Assembly: GCA_942490895.1 (NCBI GenBank)
Contig: CALNZC010000052.1
Span: forward strand, 62,001 to 126,000
Reading direction: 5' to 3'
DNA length: 64,000 nt
DNA from: JAGNXB01 sp942490895
GTDB lineage: Bacteria > Bacteroidota > Bacteroidia > Chitinophagales > Saprospiraceae
Under the pieces are notes generated by a model. The model saw only the letters and a program-made list of their open reading frames with translations. It searched no databases and had not been told where the DNA came from. Both the position numbers and the translations under genes were made by a program. Of the stretch, positions 1-9,358 are shown one piece after another. Position 1 is the first letter of the stretch, and every line of letters starts with the position of its first letter.

Positions 1-14
1 GCCCCGTCCAAACT

Positions 15-3000
15 TTGCGCTCAGGCCTGATGGCCTGGACCCTGGGCCTGCTCATGATCCTGCTCTCCACAGGAACTCTGACCGCCCAATGCGAACTGGC
101 ATGCAAACCGCCCTACACGCCCATCGTGTTAGATATGGACGGTTTAGCGACCATTACCCCGGCAAAGGTCTTGAACAACTATCCGGATCCAAACTGCCCC
201 GGAAATGTCACCCTGACCATCACGGATGCAGGTGGCAACCCTGTCAGCCCCAATGTCGATTGTGCCCTTGCAGGCGACACCCTCATGATCACAGCAACTC
301 ACGATATCAGTGGGAATTCATGCTGGACATCTGTCGTGGTGATCGATGAAATGGCCCCGATGCTGATCTGCCCGGACAAGTATGTCTATTGTACTGACAG
401 CCTCTTTGCGGATTCTGTGGGCTACCCTCAGTGGATGGAGAGTTGCATGGATATTACAAAGTCGGACCTTTCCTTTTCCGACCTTTATACCAATCTACCC
501 TGCACTACAAAAGTGAACAATATAACGGTCACCGGAAAAGTGGCCCGGCAATGGTCGGTCACTGACCCATCTGGCAACACCGGTACCTGCCAACAGACCA
601 TCTGGCTGAAGCGGGCAACGCTGGCAGATGTCGAATATCCAGGTGATCACGATGGTTTCGATCTTCCCGCACTCTGGTGCGGCCAGAATCCAAAAGATCT
701 GAAACTTACAGGACAGCCCACTGTGGATGGATATCCCTTGGTTACCCTGGGAAGTTGTGACTTTACCGTCACCTATACGGATGATATTTACCCGGGATGT
801 ATCTCTGGTGCCTATACAACAGTGCGCACCTGGAAGCTCATCGATTACTGCCAGGACACGACTGTTTATCATGCCCAGGTCATCAGTTTGATGGACATGT
901 TACCACCTGTGGTCACGGCTCCGGCGGACATCACTATCGGCACTTCTTCCATTAAGTGTAGTGCGACGGTCAACCTGCCTACGGGCTGGACAGCCATAGA
1001 TAACTGCTCTTCATATACAGTCTCTGTTAAATGGGGATTTGGCATTGGCTATGGCCCTTTCCTGAATGTGCCTGCCGGAAAGCATCCGGTATATTACGAA
1101 GCTAAAGATGCCTGCGGCAATATTGGTCGAGACACCATGTTTGTCACCGTAAAAGATGACGACAAGCCTGTCGCCGTCTGTAAAAAAGATGTCAACATTG
1201 CGTTGCCGTCCACGGGTATTATTAACGTACCAGCCAGCCTGTTTGATGATGGCTCACATGATAATTGCGCCCTCGATCATCTGGAAGTCAGCCGGGATAA
1301 CGGTGCTTTTCAATCCGAGATCATGTTTATGTGCAGCGATATCGGCAAGATCATCATGGTGGCCCTCAAGGCAGTTGATCATGTCGGGCTGACCAATACA
1401 TGTATGATGGAAGTGATGGTCCAGGACAAACTGGAACCCATGATCACCTGTCCAGATGACATTACCGTATTGTGTTCAACAGATATCAAGAAACTCTCCA
1501 TTACGGGCGCTGCGTCCGGAATGGATAACTGTCAGATGAAGAGTGTCACTTACCTGGATACAAAATTCTTGAACCAGTGTAAGGAAGGTTATATCAACCG
1601 GCAATGGACCGCTGAGGATATTTATGGCAATAAGTCATACTGTCTCCAGGTCATCACTCAAATCGATACAACACCGATCAAGATCACCTGGCCGGCCAAC
1701 TTTACCAGCACAGAATGTGGGATCGACGTCAGTCCGTCAACGGTAGGCATGCCGACCATTACGGGCGATGATTGTGAAAACCTGTTTGTCTCCTTCAGCG
1801 ACAAACTCTACAAAACAGCCTATCCGGCGTGTTATCGTATCGAGCGATGCTGGGAGGTAAAAAACTGGTGTACCTACAATCCAAACCTGAACCCCAATCC
1901 GGGGCATTGGAAGGGTGTCCAGTATATCGACATCTACGATCAGGATGAGCCCATCCTCACCTTGCCAGCAGATATCACGATCGGCGCTGACCAGCAAGGC
2001 TGTTATGGATATCTGAACGTTGCATCGGCAACAGCAACGGATTGTGACCCGAATACGATCATTACCAATAATAGCATCTATGCCATTTCCGGTGGTGCGT
2101 CCTTGAATGGCACCTACCCGGTAGGTGTACATACAATCATGTTTATCGCCCAGGATGGCTGTGGAAACAGCAGCATGGGTGAGGTCAAGGTCACCGTCGT
2201 CGATGACAAGCCACCTCTGGCGATCTGTAACAAGGGTGTCTCCATCGGACTCAACATGACCGGTACCGTGATATTGCCTCTCAACTTGATCGAAGGCGGA
2301 TCCTTCGACAATTGCACAGGATATTCCGATCTCAGCTTTAATCTGATACCGAATACATTCTCTTGTGATTCTCTGGGCAACCAGCTGGTCACCATGACGG
2401 TGGTCGACGCCCATGGCAATAAAAACACCTGCACCACCATTGTAGAAGTCCAGGACAATCTGGATGTCTGCTCCAGTGGCAAAGCAGAGATCACGGGTAC
2501 CATTCTGACTCCCGGTGGCGACCCATTGTTGAAAGCTGAAGTATATCTCAACGGGATCGATATGATCCTGACGGAGGCCAACGGCACATATCATTTTACC
2601 GATTTGCCCAAGGGCATGAACTACACGGTGACACCTGAATTGGACAAGGAAGCGCAAAACGGACTCAGTATCGGAGACATCATTCTGCTCCAGAAGCATA
2701 TTACGGGCAAGAAGATGCTCACCGATCCTTATCAAATGATCGCTGCTGATGTCAACAAGACGGGCAACATCAGTATCTCAGATATTATTGAGATCCGACG
2801 TATGCTCCTCGGTCAACAGAACGAATTTACCAATGCTCCAAGCTGGCAGTTTGTGACCAGTGACTACACCTTTGACAATCCGAACAAACCGACCCAGGAA
2901 AACTTCCTTCAACAGATCCTTATCCCCAATATCCAGGGGACCTATATCGGCCAGGATTTCGTCGCCGTGAAAACGGGCGATGTAAACTATACGGCTAAGG

Positions 3001-3704
3001 CTTCCGGTCTGCTGACAGGAGATGTCCGAACGGGTCAATCAGTTGACCTCATACTGGAGGATCCGATGATGACTGCCGGATACACCTACCGGGTACCCGT
3101 CCAGATCGGCGGTGCTGACCTCCTGGGCTTTCAGTATCAACTGGGTCTACTTCCGGATCGGGCACGTTTTGTCGGATTTGAAGCAGGAGATTGTGCAACA
3201 TTATATCCGGAGATGATCCGTATGACGGATCAGGAACTTCGTACCGTCTGGCACAGCCAGCTCCCTGATCCAACCCTTGAGGGTGGAACTGTTATCTGGA
3301 TCGAGATCGAAGCATTAAAAAGTGGATCCCTATCCGAGGCCATCCAACTGCTGGATGATCTCCAGGCGGAAGCGATGGCCACAGATCTGGTCCCTGCAGA
3401 GATTGTCCTCCGGTTTGCCGGAGAAGACGCGGCTGCTGGACTTCTACTGGAGGATCCATATCCGAACCCCTTCCGCGAGGAAGCAGGCATTCGGTTTAAC
3501 CTTCGACAGCCCAGCGCCGTCACATTGCGGGTGTTCAACATCACTGGCAGTGAGGTATGGCGCCATGAGGCCGATTACAGCCAAGGGCGGCATGCGCTCT
3601 CCATTCCGGGATCGGAATTGGGACGAAGCGGCCTTTATCAATTGCTCATAGAAACTCCATATACCCGTCCGGTTACCAAAACACTGGTACTGATCGACGA
3701 GTGA
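15..3704 (+). CDS. Giant secreted HYR / dockerin-like / cohesin-like protein with T9SS sorting domain
   Basis: A large cell-surface or secreted protein of unknown ligand. After a hydrophobic signal segment ending TAQCELAC come several HYR (hyalin-repeat, Ig-like) units with CPxDxT-type motifs (for example CPDDITVLCS), then a carboxypeptidase-regulatory-like domain (~822-878), a dockerin-type pair of calcium-loop repeats (~880-934, ADVNKTGNISISDI), a cohesin-like beta domain (~1002-1135, LLGFQYQLGL) and a T9SS type A C-terminal domain (~1142-1229, PYPNPFREEAG). The start used is a TTG; an ATG lies at 30, but the frame is open to the window edge and the signal peptide lacks a clear basic N-terminus, so the true start may be upstream of the window. 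Paralogues lie immediately downstream and at 38972-42736. Domain calls are by motif reading; the biological role is not known. Confidence 0.85.
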   Translation: MRSGLMAWTLGLLMILLSTGTLTAQCELACKPPYTPIVLDMDGLATITPAKVLNNYPDPNCPGNVTLTITDAGGNPVSPNVDCALAGDTLMITATHDISGNSCWTSVVVIDEMAPMLICPDKYVYCTDSLFADSVGYPQWMESCMDITKSDLSFSDLYTNLPCTTKVNNITVTGKVARQWSVTDPSGNTGTCQQTIWLKRATLADVEYPGDHDGFDLPALWCGQNPKDLKLTGQPTVDGYPLVTLGSCDFTVTYTDDIYPGCISGAYTTVRTWKLIDYCQDTTVYHAQVISLMDMLPPVVTAPADITIGTSSIKCSATVNLPTGWTAIDNCSSYTVSVKWGFGIGYGPFLNVPAGKHPVYYEAKDACGNIGRDTMFVTVKDDDKPVAVCKKDVNIALPSTGIINVPASLFDDGSHDNCALDHLEVSRDNGAFQSEIMFMCSDIGKIIMVALKAVDHVGLTNTCMMEVMVQDKLEPMITCPDDITVLCSTDIKKLSITGAASGMDNCQMKSVTYLDTKFLNQCKEGYINRQWTAEDIYGNKSYCLQVITQIDTTPIKITWPANFTSTECGIDVSPSTVGMPTITGDDCENLFVSFSDKLYKTAYPACYRIERCWEVKNWCTYNPNLNPNPGHWKGVQYIDIYDQDEPILTLPADITIGADQQGCYGYLNVASATATDCDPNTIITNNSIYAISGGASLNGTYPVGVHTIMFIAQDGCGNSSMGEVKVTVVDDKPPLAICNKGVSIGLNMTGTVILPLNLIEGGSFDNCTGYSDLSFNLIPNTFSCDSLGNQLVTMTVVDAHGNKNTCTTIVEVQDNLDVCSSGKAEITGTILTPGGDPLLKAEVYLNGIDMILTEANGTYHFTDLPKGMNYTVTPELDKEAQNGLSIGDIILLQKHITGKKMLTDPYQMIAADVNKTGNISISDIIEIRRMLLGQQNEFTNAPSWQFVTSDYTFDNPNKPTQENFLQQILIPNIQGTYIGQDFVAVKTGDVNYTAKASGLLTGDVRTGQSVDLILEDPMMTAGYTYRVPVQIGGADLLGFQYQLGLLPDRARFVGFEAGDCATLYPEMIRMTDQELRTVWHSQLPDPTLEGGTVIWIEIEALKSGSLSEAIQLLDDLQAEAMATDLVPAEIVLRFAGEDAAAGLLLEDPYPNPFREEAGIRFNLRQPSAVTLRVFNITGSEVWRHEADYSQGRHALSIPGSELGRSGLYQLLIETPYTRPVTKTLVLIDE

Positions 3705-3736
3705 CGAGTTTGAAAGATGTGGTTTTTGGGATGTGA

Positions 3737-3776
3737 GTGGGTCCGCCCACTTTCGGGTGGGCGGCCCACTACTTTT
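3737..3776 (+). terminator. Probable rho-independent terminator between the two giant genes
   Basis: A GC-rich stem (GTGGG-t-CCGCCCAC pairing with GTGGGCGG-CCCAC, loop TTTCGG) is followed by a short T-run (ACTTTT). It sits 33 bases after the stop of the upstream giant gene. The rest of the 306-base spacer up to 4010 holds no gene that I can support; the start region of the next gene is AT-rich just before 4011. Confidence 0.6.
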
Positions 3777-4010
3777 CACTCCATCCCGGACTGCAGATAC
3801 AAGATTCCCATTTTATTCTTTACAAGCATTTACTCTGTGCCTGCGGGTACCGGCCTGGCCGGTGCTTGCCCGAGCCTGACTTCCTGACAACCACCCTGAC
3901 CCCATTCAGGTCAACCGAAAAAAACACGACATGTGACGGGAGATTCAACCGAGTCTCCAAATGAGCTCAGTTTTGGACAACAAACCCAATTTTTTTTATT
4001 CATCCCAACA

Positions 4011-7000
4011 ATGTTTAATCCCATGAGAAAATCTCAACTGAACACCGGATGGCAAAACCATCTCCTCCGGATCAGCTTTATCCTGGCGGTCGCCCTCTTT
4101 GGACGAACCGCCCTACAGGCTCAGTGTACACTGGGCTGTAACGACCTGGTCCAGTTTTCCCTAGATGAAGACTGCTATTCCGAGGTCGAAGTCGACCATA
4201 TTCTAGAAAGCCCACAATCCTGTCCCGGAGACAAGATGGTCACCGTGATGGGCGCTAATGGCCTTCCGATCCCGAACTCACCCTGGGTGGGCGCGGCTTA
4301 TATCGGACAGACCCTGACTGTAAAGGTGACCCACGTCGCCACTGGCAATCACTGCTGGGGCTCGATCAAGGTCGAAGACAAACTGGCACCAGTCCTTATC
4401 TGTGAGAACGTGACTGTCGCTTGTAGTGAAACAGCATTCGGACCAGATGATCTCGGCTATCCATTTGCTGAGGACAACTGTTCTTATGATGTGGAGCTGG
4501 AATGGTCCGATATCGTGACAGACTATGGTTGCAACGACAATCAAAATCTGACAGCTGTGATCAATCGTCAGTGGACAGCTACGGATGATAGCGGTAACAC
4601 GAAGAGTTGCGTCCAGTATATCTACTTCGAGCGTGCAACACTGCTTGATGTCGTATTCCCATTGAATCGGGATGACCTGGAGGCACCTGCACTGGATTGT
4701 GCCAATGCTAATGTCAATCCGTCAAACACCGGATGGCCAATGGTCGATGGCAAGCCGATCGCAAATTTCTGCGATTTGGTCGTGACCTCTACCGAGCAAA
4801 GCAGCTCGATGTGTATGGGCAATCTAACCATTCTGCGTACCTGGACTGTATTGGATATGTGCTCCGGCACAACCACTACGGATCTGCAGATCATCAAGGT
4901 ATTGGACAAGACAGGACCCGTCCTGACCTGCCCAAAAGATCCTGAGCATGATGTCAAGATCCTGAAGTATCTGTCAGGCCCGCAATACAATGGTTGCTTT
5001 GCAGAAATTCAGCTGCCTCAGATTCAGGTAACGGACAAGTGTAGTAACTATTCCAAGTTTACCTTCCATGTGAGCACTACGGTCAATGGTTTTAAATATT
5101 CCATGGCGACCAATGGCGGAAAGCTGATCGTTCCATTAGGCACTCATGTCTTCACGTATAAAGTGACTGACGATTGTGGCAACACGGGAACATGTAGTTT
5201 CACACGTGCAATTGATGATGAGACACCTCCTGTTGTCGCTTGTGAAACCATTCACACGGTAGCACTGACAGACGGTGTCACCCTGGTCAATGCCTTGACG
5301 TTTGATGATGGCAGTTATGATGATTGCAGTGGGGTCACCTTCAAGGTGAGCCGTATGGACAATCCCAAGTGTGCGGGCAATGATGCCACCTCCTTTGGTG
5401 ACAGCGCTCCATTTTATTGCTGTGATATCAACAATGGACCGGTCATGGTCACCCTGCGTGTCAGTGACGCTGCGGGGAACACCAACCAGTGTATGACACA
5501 GGTGAACGTGGTAGATAAGGTCATGCCTTCTATCTGGTGTCCACGTGATATCAGCGTAGCGTGCAGCATGCCGTATGAGCCAATCGATCCAAAGACATAC
5601 AGCAAAGGTGCCAAGCCGGGTACTGCGATCAGTTCGACATTCGCTCTGACCTATCAGGTGCCGATCGAAGTCACTGGTCTTCCTGTCGATGCGGAAATTG
5701 TTGACCTGGATGTCTTCCTGGATATCGAGCATGAATATCTGGATCAATTGAAGATCCGCTTGATCAGCCCAACAGGCACTGTTGTTTCCCTGTTTGAAGG
5801 TGGTGCATGCGGAATAGCCAAAGCAAATCTGTTAGTGACCTTCAACGATGAAGGAGATGCGTTCACTTGCAACGGCCCCACCCCGTCCATTACTGGAAAC
5901 ATCAAGCCACAAGCTGGCTTGCTGGCACTGTTCGATGGCGAAAATCCAAACTCAATTGCGTCTAACCCACAGAAGAACTGGATTCTTGAAGTGGAGGATA
6001 CTGCCCCGTTGGCGGGTGGAAAAATCAATGAGGTAAAACTGGCCTTCACCTATGGTACGCCATTGGCGCTGAAGCCACATGCCAGCGACAACACAGAAGA
6101 ATGTGGATTGACTGTAACCTGGAAAGATCAGGATGCTCCGGATGCCTGTCCTGGAGGATACATCAACCGGATTTGGACTGCAACGGATGCCTTTGGCCTG
6201 GAGAAATCCTGCACCCAGAGGATTACATTCATCGACAACACTCCTTGGGATGTAGAATTCCCAATGGACGTAACTGTCGAAGATTGCATCGATCCGGATG
6301 ACCTGAAAAACCTGGGAAATGTCAAGCACAATGGGGATTGCGAAATGGTATCAGTCGACTATGTAGATCATATTTACACGGTTGTTCCTGATGTATGTTA
6401 TAAGATTGAACGGACTTGGTATGTAGTGAACTGGTGCAAGTATGACAAGTTCAGTCCGAATAACACCAAACTCGGAATCGCACTGCCTCACCCAAAGAAT
6501 CTCAAGTATCGCGATAATGGCGATGGTTACTTCGAGTGGGTGCAGACCATTAAAGTGATTGACAACCTGGCACCCAAGATCTTCTGCCCTGCTGACCTGA
6601 CGGTTGACAACTTCGAAGAAGATTGTGGTCCTACTTATGTAGATCTGGATTCAGTGGTTGTGCTCGATTGTAGCCCGACGATCACGGGGACGATCTCTAT
6701 TGACCTCTTCAATGATGGTTCAGTAAATATCATCACCAATGGCCTCGAAGCAGATGGTGAATACCCCAACGGGACTCACCGGATCAGCTTCAAGGTAGAA
6801 GATGGTTGTAATAACTTCAGCACCTGCAGCTTCCTGTTGACTGTTGTCGATGGCAAGAAGCCGAATGCATCTTGTCATGACATTCAGATCGACCTCATGG
6901 CCGTTCAGGGTGGAGGAATGGCACAAATCACGCCTCAAATGCTGGACGTGGAGTCCAATGACAATTGTACTCCTGATCACAAACTGATCTTCGGTGTCAC

Positions 7001-8387
7001 ACCAAGCCTTTTCGATTGTGATGATCTTGGACCCAACGACGTGACCTTGTCTGTTACGGATGCTGCGGGCAATACGGATATCTGTGTCGCTGTAGTCACC
7101 GTTCAGGATAACATGAAAGTTTGCCCAGGCAGTGCCAATGGCACGGTGACGGGTAAAGTTCTGGATGCCAACAGCGAGGGTGTACAGTTTGCAAACATCA
7201 AGATCGCCAATATGTCAGGCATAGAAGATGAGACGGATGCCTATGGTACCTTCTCGATTACCGGACTGATACCTGGCGAGGCTTACGTTGTTCAACCGAT
7301 CAAGAACACCAACGCATTGAACGGTGTTTCGACGTATGACATTCTGATGCTCCAGAAGCATTTGGTAGGGGTCTCTTCTTTGAAGAATCCATACAAGTTG
7401 ATCGCAGCTGACGTCAACAAGAGTGGTCATATCTCGATCTCAGACGTACTGGATCTGCGAAAGGCATTGCTGACGGCTAGTCAGACGTTTGCCAAGAATG
7501 ACAGCTGGCGTTTTGTGAAGGCTGATTATGTCTTCATCAATCCGTTCGATCCATTCAAGGAAAGTTTCCCAGAGTTTATAGATACCAAGGATATGCCTTC
7601 CACTGGCCTGGTTGCCGACTTTGTCGGTATCAAGGTGGGTGATGTGAGTGGCGATGCCCTTCCAAACACTTTGCTGGGTTCTGAAACCCGCAATTTGGCC
7701 GGTACGGTTGCCTTCTCCACAACCGATGTACAATTGGTACCGGGCACCATCTATGCCATGCCGATCACTGCTCAGGATATTGCGACACTCGAAGGTTTCC
7801 AGTTCACGCTGGCCTTTGATCCGGAATTCCTGCAGTATGCCGGCTTCGAGCAGGGCGATCTCGCCCAGATGGGTCAGGATCATATCGGAACCAACTTCAC
7901 GGATGCCGGATACCTGACATTGAGCTGGGATGGCAAGCCTGGCAGTGCCAAGGCAAATGACGTTCTGTTCACCCTGAATTTCAGGGTCACACAAACTGCA
8001 GCATTGCATGATGTGATCAAGTTGACGTCAACCTATCTGGTTGCAGAAGCGTATGACACGGAAGACAATCTGCTGGATGCGACCTTGCGTTTCGTTGGTG
8101 ACAATGGTGTCTTCACAACAGGAGAGGAATATGCCCTGTATCAGAACCGTCCGAACCCGTTCCGTTCTGAGACCGTTATCGGTTTCGATCTGGCAACGGC
8201 AGGAAATGCCACGCTGACACTGACAGATGTGTCCGGTAAAACGCTGCATATCTACGAAGGCGACTTTGCCCGCGGTTACAATGAGTTCCGGGTAAACAAA
8301 GCTGACCTGGGTGCATCAGGTGTGGTCTACTACCGCTTGACAGCAGACGGATTTGCTGCCACACGGAAAATGATCATTCTCGACTAA
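4011..8387 (+). CDS. Giant secreted HYR protein with inserted P-domain, dockerin-like and cohesin-like modules, T9SS sorting domain
   Basis: Second paralogue of the family, about 1458 residues from the ATG at 4011 (MFNPMRKS); an upstream in-frame ATG at 3933 would add residues before the signal peptide and is less likely, and 4023 is also possible. Signal peptide ends near TALQAQC. HYR-like units fill the N-terminal half. Between two of them (~526-683) is a proprotein-convertase P-domain-like module (LDVFLDIEHEYLDQLKIRL, SPTGT, NWILEVED) that the two paralogues do not have. Then a carboxypeptidase-regulatory-like domain (~1041-1101), dockerin-like repeats (~1105-1155, ADVNKSGHISISDV), cohesin-like domain (~1233-1363, LEGFQFTLAFDPEFL) and T9SS type A tail (~1370-1458, NRPNPFRSETVIGF). 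Expected outside the cell or on the surface; ligand unknown. Confidence 0.88.
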   Translation: MFNPMRKSQLNTGWQNHLLRISFILAVALFGRTALQAQCTLGCNDLVQFSLDEDCYSEVEVDHILESPQSCPGDKMVTVMGANGLPIPNSPWVGAAYIGQTLTVKVTHVATGNHCWGSIKVEDKLAPVLICENVTVACSETAFGPDDLGYPFAEDNCSYDVELEWSDIVTDYGCNDNQNLTAVINRQWTATDDSGNTKSCVQYIYFERATLLDVVFPLNRDDLEAPALDCANANVNPSNTGWPMVDGKPIANFCDLVVTSTEQSSSMCMGNLTILRTWTVLDMCSGTTTTDLQIIKVLDKTGPVLTCPKDPEHDVKILKYLSGPQYNGCFAEIQLPQIQVTDKCSNYSKFTFHVSTTVNGFKYSMATNGGKLIVPLGTHVFTYKVTDDCGNTGTCSFTRAIDDETPPVVACETIHTVALTDGVTLVNALTFDDGSYDDCSGVTFKVSRMDNPKCAGNDATSFGDSAPFYCCDINNGPVMVTLRVSDAAGNTNQCMTQVNVVDKVMPSIWCPRDISVACSMPYEPIDPKTYSKGAKPGTAISSTFALTYQVPIEVTGLPVDAEIVDLDVFLDIEHEYLDQLKIRLISPTGTVVSLFEGGACGIAKANLLVTFNDEGDAFTCNGPTPSITGNIKPQAGLLALFDGENPNSIASNPQKNWILEVEDTAPLAGGKINEVKLAFTYGTPLALKPHASDNTEECGLTVTWKDQDAPDACPGGYINRIWTATDAFGLEKSCTQRITFIDNTPWDVEFPMDVTVEDCIDPDDLKNLGNVKHNGDCEMVSVDYVDHIYTVVPDVCYKIERTWYVVNWCKYDKFSPNNTKLGIALPHPKNLKYRDNGDGYFEWVQTIKVIDNLAPKIFCPADLTVDNFEEDCGPTYVDLDSVVVLDCSPTITGTISIDLFNDGSVNIITNGLEADGEYPNGTHRISFKVEDGCNNFSTCSFLLTVVDGKKPNASCHDIQIDLMAVQGGGMAQITPQMLDVESNDNCTPDHKLIFGVTPSLFDCDDLGPNDVTLSVTDAAGNTDICVAVVTVQDNMKVCPGSANGTVTGKVLDANSEGVQFANIKIANMSGIEDETDAYGTFSITGLIPGEAYVVQPIKNTNALNGVSTYDILMLQKHLVGVSSLKNPYKLIAADVNKSGHISISDVLDLRKALLTASQTFAKNDSWRFVKADYVFINPFDPFKESFPEFIDTKDMPSTGLVADFVGIKVGDVSGDALPNTLLGSETRNLAGTVAFSTTDVQLVPGTIYAMPITAQDIATLEGFQFTLAFDPEFLQYAGFEQGDLAQMGQDHIGTNFTDAGYLTLSWDGKPGSAKANDVLFTLNFRVTQTAALHDVIKLTSTYLVAEAYDTEDNLLDATLRFVGDNGVFTTGEEYALYQNRPNPFRSETVIGFDLATAGNATLTLTDVSGKTLHIYEGDFARGYNEFRVNKADLGASGVVYYRLTADGFAATRKMIILD

Positions 8388-8428
8388 TGTGATCTAAAAG
8401 AGGTCAACCCTCTACAACGTGAACAATC

Positions 8429-8466
8429 AACCGCCTCTCCCGTCAGGGAGGGGCGGTTTTGTTTTG
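8429..8466 (+). terminator. Rho-independent terminator after the second giant gene
   Basis: Stem CCGCCTCTCCC / GGGAGGGGCGG (one G-U pair) with loop GTCA, followed by TTTTGTTTT, 42 bases past the stop codon. Confidence 0.8.
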
Positions 8467-8506
8467 GATCACCCCGTGCTGAACGATATTGGACTGTCGT
8501 AATCTT

Positions 8507-8708
8507 CTGGCTGAAGTCGGAGCCTGTTGACATCAGATGGATTAGATGTGTTTGAACATCGGGTGTTCAAGGTTCAAAGAGGACCGACAAGTCGGCCCTC
8601 TGTTCAATGCCTGCCCGCCTACTGGCTGGTTTAACGTAAATCACGTTGAACGTTGAAAAGAGGGTGGCGTCAGCTACCCGTTTGAACATTGAACAGCTCA
8701 GTGTTTAG
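8507..8708. repeat. Intergenic direct repeat, copy 1 (~200 bp)
   Basis: Begins at CTGGCTGAAGTCGGAG and ends around GTGTTTAG. It is matched by 8959-9160; the central part, from GGACCGACAAGTCGG through AACGTTGAA, is identical in both copies for roughly 75 bases, while the flanks are diverged. It contains two palindromes: AGGACCGACAAGTCGGCCCT at 8580-8599 and GGGTGGC-GTCA-GCTACCC at 8662-8679. No coding frame was convincing. Confidence 0.8.
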
Positions 8709-8756
8709 CAAAGCGTTCATAGGAGACAATCTGGTGGTCATGAGCTGATTTCAGGG

Positions 8757-9204
8757 ACCGGTGTGACACCGACAGATAAGAGGAGCTGGTGAGACACCAG
8801 CACCAACAAACTATTATTAATATGTAAAAAACGACGTATTGGTACGAGTGTCTCATTCGTACCGGATATGCGTGCGGTGTCCCACCGCATCCTCTGGGTC
8901 AATGTTTAATTTTAATCTGCACTGCGGCTAAAGCCACTTTTACCTTCTCTCCCAACCCCTGGCTGAAGACGGAGGCTATTGACATCAGTTGGAACAGATG
9001 CATGTAAACGTCGGGCCGATCAAGGTTCAAGGAGGACCGACAAGTCGGCCCTCTGTTCAATGCCTGCCCGCCTACTGGCTGGTTTAACGTAAATCACGTT
9101 GAACGTTGAACAAGGGTGGCGCAAGCTACCCGTTTGAACCTTGAACAATACAACGTTTAGAAATGTGTTTCACTCGAGCCCAGGATTGCACGGTGTCGAA
9201 CCGC
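8757..9204. repeat. Cluster of short stem-loops sharing a GGTGTCNCACC-like core
   Basis: This non-coding stretch is built of small palindromes. Those with a related core are at 8759-8771 (CGGTGTGACACCG), 8785-8801 (GCTGGTGAGACACCAGC), 8841-8863 (arms GGTACGA/TCGTACC around GTGTCTCAT), 8873-8889 (TGCGGTGTCCCACCGCA) and 9187-9204 (TGCACGGTGTCGAACCGCA). Another, GGCTAAAGCC, lies at 8925-8934. The core recurs in both orientations while the flanking arms differ, which suggests a REP-like family. I cannot assign a named family. Confidence 0.65.
8959..9160. repeat. Intergenic direct repeat, copy 2 (~200 bp)
   Basis: Second copy of the 8507-8708 repeat, in the same orientation, 452 bases downstream. 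It carries the same two palindromes (9033-9052 and 9114-9131, the latter GGGTGGC-GCAA-GCTACCC). Together with the intervening hairpins it fills the ~970-base gap between the giant gene and pstS; I see no gene in the gap. Confidence 0.8.
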
Positions 9205-9234
9205 AGTAACGGAAGTGTCTGCAAGCGCAGAAAC

Positions 9235-9290
9235 TTAACATTAACTTCATACAGGATCAACATTTTCTGAATTTGCTCAACTGATCTTTG
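9235..9290 (+). promoter_or_regulatory. Candidate Pho box and promoter of pstS
   Basis: Repeats at exact 11-base spacing: TTAACA (9235), TTCATA (9246), TCAACA (9257), TGAATT (9268). Then, 15 bases after the start of the last repeat, comes GATCTTTG (9283-9290), close to the Bacteroidota -7 motif TAnnTTTG. The repeat period and the 15-base spacing to the -7 motif are the same as in the stronger site at 20781-20836. An extra TTAAC lies at 9241. PhoB-type regulators elsewhere bind 11-bp-period direct repeats; binding here is inferred. Confidence 0.5.
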
Positions 9291-9358
9291 CACCAGCAAA
9301 TAAGCCGGTGCCGAACTGTAATCGCATCCGGCATTCTGATCTGTAAACTCAAATACAC

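Noticed and set aside
1737..2735. 332-residue open frame on the minus strand inside the first giant gene
   Set aside because: Antisense shadow: no signal or known motif, and the plus strand encodes clear HYR domains over the same bases.
8507..9160. Possible insertion-sequence remnant or transposon ends
   Set aside because: Direct, not inverted, copies; no transposase fragment in any frame and no target-site duplication seen.
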